From NCBI GenBank assembly GCA_963692465.1, contig OY829943.1:1798001-1862000 (forward strand): a stretch of DNA of 64,000 nt, in the 5' to 3' direction. The notes beneath the pieces are model-generated. The model was not told the DNA's origin. It did not search any database and saw nothing but the letters and a program-made list of their open reading frames with translations. This document shows, in pieces, positions 26,229 through 32,976 of this stretch. The translations under genes were made by a program, and so were the position numbers. This stretch comes from JAUZOB01 sp963692465 (GTDB lineage Bacteria; Bacteroidota; Bacteroidia; Bacteroidales; Prolixibacteraceae). How positions within the stretch are numbered: the first letter of the stretch is position 1; each line of letters starts with the position of its first letter.

Positions 26229-28091
26229 ATGATGAATAGAAAAATAGTCTATAGGTTTGTTCTGTCGGTAATACTTTGGATGTGTTGTATTTCATCGTAT
26301 GCCCAGATTAAAATTGAACGTATTGAACCTTCCAGCTGGTGGACCGGAATGAAAAACCAGAATCTTCAACTTCTGGTAAAAGGCAGAAACCTGCATGGGG
26401 CCACTGTCTCTACTCAAAATAAAGAAATCCGGATCGCTTCGGTCGATACCACGCAAAACGCGGATTATCTTTTTGTCAATCTACAGGTTTCAGAACAGGC
26501 AAAGGCTGGAGAGTATACCCTCACCTTTGCAAAAGGCGGGAAGAAGATCGTTAAACGTTATTTGTTATCCGACCGTAAATCCGGATCGGCAGAGCGCAAG
26601 AGTTTTGATGCTTCGGATGTGGTTTATTTAATCATGCCCGATCGTTTCGCAAACGGGAATGCAAAAAATGACACGAAGAAAGAAGAGACCGAGAAAGCCA
26701 ATCGCAACGATCCGAACGGACGTCATGGAGGGGATATACAAGGAATTATTGATCATCTTGATTATCTCAAAAATCTGGGGATTACAGCTATCTGGGTTAC
26801 TCCGTTACTGGAAGATAATCAACCCGAGGTATCCTATCATGGTTATGCTACGACCAATTATTATCAGATTGATGCACGTTATGGAACCAATGAAGATTAC
26901 CGGCGTCTTGCCGATGAATGCCATAAAAGAGGACTAAAGCTTATTATTGACTTTGTAACAAACCATTGCGGACTGTCCCATTGGTGGATGGATGATCTGC
27001 CATCTACCGACTGGGTTCACCAGTTTCCTCAATTTACCCGTTCGAATTTCCGTATTTCGACGATCAATGATCCCTATGCCTCTCAGGCGGATAAAAAACT
27101 TAATTCGGACGGATGGTTTGACACTTCTATGCCCGATTTGAACCAGAAGAATCCTTATTTACTGAATTATCTTCGTCAGGCTGCTATCTGGTGGGTTGAA
27201 TATGCCGGACTCGATGGAATAAGGGTCGATACTTACCCCTATAACGATCGGGAAAAAATAGCAGAATGGACTAAGGGGATCATGACTGAATATCCTAATT
27301 TTAAAATGGTCGGAGAATGCTGGCAACATAGTCCTTCGGACATTGCTTACTGGCAATCGGGATCAAAAAACTACGATCAGTATGATTCCGGACTTAAATC
27401 GGTGATGGATTTTTGCTTTCTGGATCAGTCCGGCAGAGCTTTCAATGAAGATAAACAGGAGTGGGATAGTGGAATGGTTGATATTTATTCCTGTTTTGCC
27501 TGCGATTACTTATACGGTAACCCGCTAAACCTTTTTGTCTTTCTTGAAAATCACGACACGCAACGGTTTCCGACGGTCATTGGAAATGATATTAAAAAAT
27601 ATAAGTTGGCCTATACACTCCTTTTAACAACCCGGGGAATTCCTCAGGTTTATTATGGTTTTGAAATCATGATGGGTGGAGATAAAGGCAAAGGGGACGG
27701 AGATATTCGAAGGGATTTCCCGGGCGGATGGCCTTCCGATAGTCGGAATGCCTTTACTGAAACAGGACGGACTGCTATTGAGAACGAGGTGTTTAATTAT
27801 GTGAAGGCATTACTCAACTGGCGGAAGAATAATCCGGTTGTTCAGTTCGGAAAGATGACCCAGTTTGTCCCCGAGAATAATGTCTATGTCTATTTCCGTT
27901 ACAACGATCAGAAGCGCATTATGGTCATCCTGAATAACCAGGCAAAAGACCAGTCTGTCTCAACGGTTCGCTATAGTGAGATGCTAACCGGATATTCTCA
28001 GGGGGTTGATGTGTTGACCGGAAAGACTTATCCGTTGTCTGACTCGATTGCCGTGCCGGCTAAAAGCGGACTGGTTCTGGAATTAAAGTAA
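26229..28091 (+). CDS. exported GH13 alpha-amylase / neopullulanase (SusA-like)
   Basis: A signal peptide of about 25 residues ends SSYAQ. An N-terminal cyclomaltodextrinase-type Ig domain (about 30-110) precedes the GH13 barrel. The catalytic motifs are DFVTNHCG (region I), GIRVDTYPY (nucleophile Asp), MVGECWQ (acid/base Glu) and LENHDTQR (third Asp). The domain order is that of SusA-type neopullulanases, which act in the periplasm on maltooligosaccharides or cyclodextrins imported by SusCD. The length of 620 agrees. Two consecutive ATG codons open the gene; either could be used. It lies 19 bp after maltose phosphorylase. Confidence 0.92.
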   Translation: MMNRKIVYRFVLSVILWMCCISSYAQIKIERIEPSSWWTGMKNQNLQLLVKGRNLHGATVSTQNKEIRIASVDTTQNADYLFVNLQVSEQAKAGEYTLTFAKGGKKIVKRYLLSDRKSGSAERKSFDASDVVYLIMPDRFANGNAKNDTKKEETEKANRNDPNGRHGGDIQGIIDHLDYLKNLGITAIWVTPLLEDNQPEVSYHGYATTNYYQIDARYGTNEDYRRLADECHKRGLKLIIDFVTNHCGLSHWWMDDLPSTDWVHQFPQFTRSNFRISTINDPYASQADKKLNSDGWFDTSMPDLNQKNPYLLNYLRQAAIWWVEYAGLDGIRVDTYPYNDREKIAEWTKGIMTEYPNFKMVGECWQHSPSDIAYWQSGSKNYDQYDSGLKSVMDFCFLDQSGRAFNEDKQEWDSGMVDIYSCFACDYLYGNPLNLFVFLENHDTQRFPTVIGNDIKKYKLAYTLLLTTRGIPQVYYGFEIMMGGDKGKGDGDIRRDFPGGWPSDSRNAFTETGRTAIENEVFNYVKALLNWRKNNPVVQFGKMTQFVPENNVYVYFRYNDQKRIMVILNNQAKDQSVSTVRYSEMLTGYSQGVDVLTGKTYPLSDSIAVPAKSGLVLELK

Positions 28092-28142
28092 GGATTGATT
28101 TCCCTCAGTATTCGGAACCGTTAATTTTAAAAGAGAAAAGAA

Positions 28143-29522
28143 ATGAGATTACTTAAAGGTAGTTTTTTATTCCTCCTGTTGGTTCTTCTCGCATCCCCGA
28201 CTTTTGCACTTGGAACGGTAGAAAAAACCGATTCTTCTGCAATCATTAACAATGAATGCGTCAAACACCTCCAATGGACGCGGAATGCGACCATCTATGA
28301 GGTGAATATTCGTCAATATAGTCCACAGGGGACGTTCCGTGCTTTTGCTTCTCATTTGCCCCGTTTGCATCAGATGGGGGTCAATATACTTTGGATTATG
28401 CCGATTAATCCGATTAGTGTGAAGAATCGAAAATTGCCTCTCGGGAGCTATTATTCGGTTGCCGATTACTGTAAGGTAAACCCGGAGTTCGGTTCGATGG
28501 ATGATTTTAAAGATCTGGTTAAACGGGCTCATGCACTTGGAATGAAAGTGATCGTCGACTGGGTGGCCAATCATACCGGTTGGGATAATCCGTGGATTGT
28601 CAGTCACCCGGATTGGTATACGCATAATGCAAAAGGTGAGATTGTCTCTCCGGTACCGGACTGGACCGATACGGCAGATCTAAACTATGATAATCCGGAT
28701 ATGCGCAGAGAGATGATTCGCTCCATGAAATTTTGGATTGAAGAAACGAATATTGACGGTTTCCGTTGTGACATGGCAGGAATGGTGCCTGTTGATTTCT
28801 GGAATCAGGTTCGGAAACAGCTGGATCAGGTCAAACCGGTTTTTATGCTGGCAGAGGCCTCGGAAGCCCCTCTTTTATACAGAGCCTTTGATATGGATTA
28901 TAGCTGGGAGCTGCATCACCTTATGAATGATCTGGCACAGGGGAAAGCTCAGCCGACAGCGCTGGACAGTTACTTTCAGAAAGTAAAAAAGACTTATCCT
29001 TTGGATTCATATCTTATGAATTTTATTAGTAATCACGATGAGAATAGCTGGAATGGAACTGAATTTGAACGAATGGGACCGGCGGTACCCTTGTTCTCGG
29101 TCCTGACCTTTACGGTTCCCGGAATGCCGATGTTATACAGTGGTCAGGAGGCTTCGCTTAATCATCGGCTGAAGTTTTTTGAGAAGGATGAAATTAGTTG
29201 GAAAGATCTTTCCATGCAGAAATTTTATCATCGGTTAATTTTGCTTCACAAAAATAATCCGGCTCTTTGGGGCGGAAATCAAGGTGGCAAGATGAATATC
29301 CTGGCTACTTCAAATCCGAAACAAGTGTTTGCCTTTAGTCGCGAGAAAAATGGAAACAGAGTGATTGTCCTTTTAAATATTTCGAAAGAGCGGGCAATTA
29401 CCAGGATACCTCAAGTCAAGATTTTTACCGGAAAAGATTTCTTTACCGGCAAGCCATTCAGCTTGAATGCGGGTAAAAAGATTTCCCTACCTCCATGGGG
29501 TTATGTGGTTTTGGTCTATTGA
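28143..29522 (+). CDS. exported GH13 alpha-amylase
   Basis: A signal peptide (about 22 residues, LLASPTFA) and a GH13 barrel without the N-terminal Ig domain of its neighbour. Catalytic motifs: DWVANHTGWDN, GFRCDMAGMVP (nucleophile Asp), MLAEASEAP (acid/base Glu) and FISNHDENSW (third Asp). A small C-terminal beta domain ends the protein at 459 residues. It is clearly distinct in sequence from the preceding amylase, so the pair is not a recent duplication. It probably trims linear maltooligosaccharides in the periplasm. It is the last gene of the locus and is followed directly by a terminator. Confidence 0.9.
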   Translation: MRLLKGSFLFLLLVLLASPTFALGTVEKTDSSAIINNECVKHLQWTRNATIYEVNIRQYSPQGTFRAFASHLPRLHQMGVNILWIMPINPISVKNRKLPLGSYYSVADYCKVNPEFGSMDDFKDLVKRAHALGMKVIVDWVANHTGWDNPWIVSHPDWYTHNAKGEIVSPVPDWTDTADLNYDNPDMRREMIRSMKFWIEETNIDGFRCDMAGMVPVDFWNQVRKQLDQVKPVFMLAEASEAPLLYRAFDMDYSWELHHLMNDLAQGKAQPTALDSYFQKVKKTYPLDSYLMNFISNHDENSWNGTEFERMGPAVPLFSVLTFTVPGMPMLYSGQEASLNHRLKFFEKDEISWKDLSMQKFYHRLILLHKNNPALWGGNQGGKMNILATSNPKQVFAFSREKNGNRVIVLLNISKERAITRIPQVKIFTGKDFFTGKPFSLNAGKKISLPPWGYVVLVY

Positions 29523-29527
29523 TGGTT

Positions 29528-29557
29528 AAAAGAGGGAACTATTTTGTTCCCTCTTTT
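29528..29557 (+). terminator. terminator of the maltose/amylase operon
   Basis: A perfect 12-bp stem (AAAAGAGGGAAC and its complement) with a 6-nt loop ends in TTTT, starting 6 bp after the amylase stop. Confidence 0.88.
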
Positions 29558-29622
29558 CCTTTCCTAAGATTCCTTTTTCTTAAAACTTAAAAGGATTATT
29601 CTTTATCATTCAGATTGTTTCT

Positions 29623-29630
29623 TAATTTTG
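29623..29630 (+). promoter_or_regulatory. -7 promoter element of queC-queE
   Basis: TAATTTTG matches TAnnTTTG. Transcription would start near 29636, about 20 nt before the preQ1 aptamer. Confidence 0.6.
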
Positions 29631-29654
29631 CGTCTGGATTCAGGGTGAATCCGG

Positions 29655-29695
29655 AGACAGTTCGCAAACTCCTGTCTATAAACAAAACTAAGGAA
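29655..29695 (+). ncRNA. preQ1-I riboswitch upstream of queC
   Basis: Stem P1 is AGACAG (29655-29660) with CUGUCU (29672-29677). The loop UUCGCAAACUC contains the conserved cytosine region, and the tail AUAAACAAAACUAAGG has the A-rich strand and final pairing segment of class I preQ1 aptamers; it lines up well with the Thermoanaerobacter tengcongensis aptamer. It senses the queuosine precursor preQ1 and would lower queC-queE expression. The tail AAGGA lies 6 nt before an ATG opening a 9-codon ORF (29702-29731), not before queC itself, which starts 170 nt further on. A weak hairpin with a T-run lies at 29817-29842. Confidence 0.85.
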
Positions 29696-29816
29696 ATTAA
29701 GATGATTATTCCTCTCTGTTTTTCTGAATAGGGAGGTTCTTCCCGTAGGGGTAAATCTTCCTTCCTGCCGTAATGTTTCATAGCGAGTTGTATTAAATGA
29801 CGAATCTATCCGGAAT

Positions 29817-29842
29817 AAAAGATCCCGGAATGAATCTTTTTT
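29817..29842 (+). terminator. possible terminator hairpin in the queC leader
   Basis: AAAAGAT and its complement ATCTTTT form a 7-bp stem with a 10-nt loop, followed by more T. It lies 22 bp before queC and might be the expression platform of the preQ1 switch. The stem is AT-rich and weak. Confidence 0.35.
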
Positions 29843-29864
29843 GTTGATTCTGAAATGAAATGTT

Positions 29865-30542
29865 ATGAAAAAAGCAGTTGTATTATTCTCCGGAGGACTT
29901 GATTCCACCACCGCATTGTATCTTGCAAAGAGTGAAGGCTATGAAGTTTATGCTCTTTCATTTGATTACGGTCAGCGGCATTCCAAGGAACTTGATGTGG
30001 CCCGTAAAGCGGCCAAAGTTGCAGGGGTTGCACAACATCAGATTGTTTCGCTTAATCTTGGTGCATGGGGTGGATCGGCACTGACTGATCAACACCTCGA
30101 CGTTCCGGTGTCTCAGGAGGAGAATGACGAAATACCGATTACCTATGTTCCGGCCCGGAATATGGTTTTCCTTTCGGTGGCTGCCTCTTATGCCGAGGCT
30201 ATCGGAGCGCGTGATGTCTTTATCGGAGTGAGTCAGGTTGATTATTCCGGCTATGTTGATTGCCGGCAGGAATTTATTGAAGCAATGGAACGGGCTATCA
30301 ATATGGGGACCGTTTGTGCAGTTGAAAAAGGAGAACCTATTCATATTCATGCTCCGTTTATGAAGATGACGAAAGCCGATGAAATAAGGATGGGAACCAA
30401 ACTGGGAGTAGACTATGGTCTTTCATGGACTTGCTACAACGGAGGAGAAAAAGCATGTGGTGTATGCGACAGTTGTCGTCTGCGGCTCAAGGCTTTTGAA
30501 GAGGCCGGACTTGAAGATCCCTTAGAATATGAAAATCGATGA
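29865..30542 (+). CDS. queC: 7-cyano-7-deazaguanine synthase
   Basis: QueC converts 7-carboxy-7-deazaguanine to preQ0 with ammonia and two ATP, in queuosine biosynthesis. The PP-loop SGGLDSTT is at residues 9-16. A zinc site is formed by C190, C198, C201 and C204. The length of 225 is normal. The N-terminus MKKAVVLFSGG fits the family, so the start is firm. Its stop overlaps the queE start by 4 bp (ATGA), showing coupling. It lies downstream of a preQ1-I riboswitch. QueD, QueF and Tgt are not in the window. Confidence 0.97.
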   Translation: MKKAVVLFSGGLDSTTALYLAKSEGYEVYALSFDYGQRHSKELDVARKAAKVAGVAQHQIVSLNLGAWGGSALTDQHLDVPVSQEENDEIPITYVPARNMVFLSVAASYAEAIGARDVFIGVSQVDYSGYVDCRQEFIEAMERAINMGTVCAVEKGEPIHIHAPFMKMTKADEIRMGTKLGVDYGLSWTCYNGGEKACGVCDSCRLRLKAFEEAGLEDPLEYENR

Positions 30543-31132
30543 ATTATAGCGTAAACGAGATATTTTATTCTCTTCAGGGAGAAGGCTTTAATCAGGGTAA
30601 GCGGGTTATTTTTATTCGTCTTTCGGGATGTAACCTGACTTGCCCGTGGTGTGATACTGATTTCAGTCAATGTACCGAAATGTCGGTATCGGACATTCTG
30701 AATCAACTTCGGCATTGGCGGTGTAAGTCCGTTATCATTACCGGAGGAGAGCCGTCTGTTCAGAATCTTGAACTGTTAGTCCGGACTCTCAAAGAGAAAG
30801 GGTATTGGATTGGAATAGAAAGCAATGCAACCCGTAGTCTGGCTACGGTCGAGCGGCTGATTGATTATATTGCTCTTTCACCTAAAAAGAATGTCCCCGT
30901 TGCCCAGTTTAAGGCTTCAGAGGTCCGGATGGTCAATGATGGTCTGACGGAAGAGATGTTACTTAAAAAAGAAAGGCTCATTCAGGCAGACCACTACTTT
31001 ATCAGTCCGCTTGATGATCAGGGAAAGATGAATATTCTGGAATGTATGAATCTCCTGGCGAAGATTAATGCGATAAGTCAGAAAGGATGGATGATGAGTC
31101 TGCAATTGCATAAACTAGCCGGAATCCCTTAG
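30539..31132 (+). CDS. queE: 7-carboxy-7-deazaguanine synthase (radical SAM)
   Basis: QueE makes the 7-deazaguanine ring from 6-carboxytetrahydropterin. The radical SAM cluster cysteines are C31, C35 and C38 in LSGCNLTCPWCDTDF, preceded by FYSLQGEGFNQG. IITGGEPSVQ is the glycine-rich SAM motif. It has 197 residues, in the short QueE range. It overlaps queC by 4 bp at its start and the convergent folK gene by 4 bp at its end. Confidence 0.95.
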   Translation: MNYSVNEIFYSLQGEGFNQGKRVIFIRLSGCNLTCPWCDTDFSQCTEMSVSDILNQLRHWRCKSVIITGGEPSVQNLELLVRTLKEKGYWIGIESNATRSLATVERLIDYIALSPKKNVPVAQFKASEVRMVNDGLTEEMLLKKERLIQADHYFISPLDDQGKMNILECMNLLAKINAISQKGWMMSLQLHKLAGIP

Positions 31133-31524
31133 TCGGAATAATACTCCTGTGCATGGAGCAAATAATCTACGGATTTTTTAAGGAATCCCCGGTTGTAATA
31201 ATCCTGATCGACTATTTTCCCATTCCACATTACCAGGTCCAGGTCAATTGTTCTGGGTCCGTATTTGGGGATGGAACGGTCTCGTCCCAGTAAATCCTCA
31301 ATTCGTTTAAGACAGGTTGTCACATCCTCTTCGTTTAAGATCGTCTGAATAAGTACGGCCCCGTTCAGAAAGTCCGGTTGATTGCACATGCCTATCGGTG
31401 CTGTTCTGCTAAAAGCGGAGCAATAGAGCACTTCAAATCTTTCTTCCAGGACTTTAACAGCATTGTAAATGTTTTCGTACGGATGGATATTTGATCCGAT
31501 GCCTATGATACAACTGTTTTCCAT
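31129..31524 (-). CDS. folK: 6-hydroxymethyl-7,8-dihydropterin pyrophosphokinase
   Basis: FolK transfers pyrophosphate from ATP to hydroxymethyldihydropterin for folate synthesis. Motifs are GIGSNIHPYENI at the start, FLNGAVLIQT, and RDRSIPKYGPRTIDLDLVMW near the middle, holding the magnesium and ATP residues. At 131 residues it is at the short end for HPPK. Its start codon overlaps the folX stop by one base. The 3' end overlaps queE tail to tail. Confidence 0.93.
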   Translation of the reverse strand: MENSCIIGIGSNIHPYENIYNAVKVLEERFEVLYCSAFSRTAPIGMCNQPDFLNGAVLIQTILNEEDVTTCLKRIEDLLGRDRSIPKYGPRTIDLDLVMWNGKIVDQDYYNRGFLKKSVDYLLHAQEYYSD

Positions 31525-31874
31525 TATTTTGAAGATTCAAGTTCAACCGAGACAGATTCAGCAAAACGTAAAGCATGGGGTTTGTCTACTTCAACCCTTG
31601 CATAATGGACTCCGGGTTCTTGCATAATCAGGTCAAGAATTCCCTGAGTGAGAGCTTCCAGTAAATAAAACTGGCTATCTTCGACAAAACGGATTACTTT
31701 TTTGCAGATTGTCTTATAATCAACAAATTCGTTTAGCTGATCAGCTTTTGACTCTTCGGTAAGGTCGGCTTTAAGAAGAATATTAATAATAATATCCTGT
31801 CGGTTGACTCTTTCATCCGGGTTAAACCCGATGATTGTTCGTAATGATAGATTCTTTATGCGAATAGTCGTCAT
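31524..31874 (-). CDS. folX: dihydroneopterin triphosphate 2'-epimerase (FolX), FolB family
   Basis: A 116-residue member of the FolB/FolX fold. The pattern IRIKNLSLRTIIGFNPDERVNRQDIIINI, then VEVDKPHALRFAESVSVEL, resembles Escherichia coli FolX more than FolB (which has a shorter LHAHHGV-type start). FolX epimerises dihydroneopterin triphosphate to the monapterin form. It sits between folM and folK, both pterin enzymes, and FolM acts in the same monapterin branch. A FolB (dihydroneopterin aldolase) role remains possible: the two activities are hard to separate by sequence, and folK next door would need a FolB product. Confidence 0.78.
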   Translation of the reverse strand: MTTIRIKNLSLRTIIGFNPDERVNRQDIIINILLKADLTEESKADQLNEFVDYKTICKKVIRFVEDSQFYLLEALTQGILDLIMQEPGVHYARVEVDKPHALRFAESVSVELESSK

Positions 31875-31886
31875 GGGCTTTGTAGG

Positions 31887-32615
31887 TTATAAGGCTTTGT
31901 AAATATTTTCTCCTCCGTCGCAAAAGATAATTTGTCCAGTAAGGTACACATTTTCAATAATGAAATCAATACTTTTTAGGATGGGGGCAACTCCCCCCGA
32001 ATGTTTCATGGGGGTTCTCCGGGCAATATTCTGCAAATAGGATTCGTCTTTCCCTTTGGGAGGCAGAGTTGCTCCGGGGGCAATGGCGTTAACACGGAAA
32101 GAAGGGCCGAATTCGATGGCAGCCATTTTAGTTAACTCGGTTAGACTCTTCTTTGAAAGTGTATATGCGGCAAAATCAGGCTCATTCCTGACAATTCTAG
32201 TGTCGAGCAGATTAATGATCAATCCTTCTTTTTGTGCTTCGGAATAGCCCTTAATCAGGAAAAACGGAGCTCTGAAATTAATATTCATCATTCGATTAAA
32301 AAGTGCTGGTGTTGTATGAAAAATGGAGGACGGTTCGAAGATGGAAGCATTATTGATCAACAAGTCCAGTTGCCCGAAATGTTCGATTGTTTCGGGAATG
32401 ATTCGATCTACTTCATCCTGATTATCCAGATCAGCACAAATCAACTGATAATGGTTTTGTGGAAATTGTTCGGCAAGTGAGGCGCGAAGTTCCTGGGCTT
32501 CTTCAACCGAATGATTGCAATGGATCGCAATATTCCATCCTTGTGCCGCCAAATGGGAAGCAATCGTTTTGCCAATTCGTCTGGCACTTCCGGTTATTAA
32601 AGCAGTCCTCTTCAT
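31887..32615 (-). CDS. folM: SDR pteridine reductase (FolM-like)
   Basis: A 242-residue short-chain dehydrogenase. The cofactor loop TGSARRIG (residues 8-15), with two Arg, points to NADPH. The catalytic set is D138 (LLDTR), Y151 and K155 (YTLSK): the usual SDR serine is replaced by Asp, which is the mark of pteridine reductases (PTR1, FolM). Such enzymes reduce dihydromonapterin, dihydrobiopterin or dihydrofolate. The position before folX and folK supports a pterin substrate. It could provide tetrahydromonapterin or act as an alternative dihydrofolate reductase; no folA is in the window to decide this. Confidence 0.82.
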   Translation of the reverse strand: MKRTALITGSARRIGKTIASHLAAQGWNIAIHCNHSVEEAQELRASLAEQFPQNHYQLICADLDNQDEVDRIIPETIEHFGQLDLLINNASIFEPSSIFHTTPALFNRMMNINFRAPFFLIKGYSEAQKEGLIINLLDTRIVRNEPDFAAYTLSKKSLTELTKMAAIEFGPSFRVNAIAPGATLPPKGKDESYLQNIARRTPMKHSGGVAPILKSIDFIIENVYLTGQIIFCDGGENIYKAL

Positions 32616-32769
32616 AAAATAATGGTTTTTACTAAGAAATGTTATACGGCAATGTTGGTTTTTAGTTTACAAATAATTCTTTTTTTAACAAAAATCAGGA
32701 GAATAGGTTTTGGCCTTTTCTGATTTTGTCTTTTGGAAAGGGAAGATGCGGTTTTGGAATGAGGTTCAC

Positions 32770-32808
32770 TTACCCTTTGCTTACCCTTCACTTACCCTTT
32801 CTTTACCC
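32770..32808 (+). repeat. four TTACCC direct repeats, 11-bp period
   Basis: TTACCC occurs at 32770, 32781, 32792 and 32803, exactly 11 bp apart, with similar bases between (TTACCCTTTGC, TTACCCTTCAC, TTACCCTTTCT). This is one helical turn per repeat, so all copies face the same side of the DNA. The array ends 45 bp before a TATTTTTG -7 element that lacks a good -33 box. It looks like a site for a cooperative activator. A related pair lies at 48821-48842. Confidence 0.75.
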
Positions 32809-32852
32809 AAATGGTAGTTGAAGTGTAGGGGATGGGTTGGTTGTCGGTACTT

Positions 32853-32860
32853 TATTTTTG
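32853..32860 (+). promoter_or_regulatory. -7 promoter element after the TTACCC array
   Basis: TATTTTTG matches TAnnTTTG. The transcript would start near 32866 and read into dnaG through a 28-codon basic ORF at 32881-32967, whose reality is doubtful. Confidence 0.5.
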
Positions 32861-32964
32861 AAATAGATTCATTACAATTGATGTCTTTGAGTGGATTGCT
32901 TCGAACGAAGAAACTGTTTATAAAAACGCAGGATGCAAAACGACTGAAGCGAGGTTTAATTTGT

Positions 32965-32972
32965 TAATTTTG
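32965..32972 (+). promoter_or_regulatory. -7 element directly at dnaG, possible leaderless start
   Basis: TAATTTTG lies only 4 bp before the dnaG ATG. If used, the mRNA would begin at or within a base or two of the start codon. Confidence 0.45.
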
Positions 32973-32976
32973 CTTC

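Noticed and set aside
26229..29522. The two GH13 genes as a recent tandem duplication
   Set aside because: They differ in domain layout (one has an N-terminal Ig domain) and in all catalytic-motif neighbours.
32770..32808. The TTACCC array as a CRISPR or telomere-like repeat
   Set aside because: Units are 11 bp with no spacers, only four copies, and no cas gene is present; a regulator-binding array fits better.
32881..32967. 28-codon basic ORF upstream of dnaG as a real gene
   Set aside because: It has only an ATG and a short open frame in its favour; no similarity to anything known, so it is mentioned but not called as a gene.
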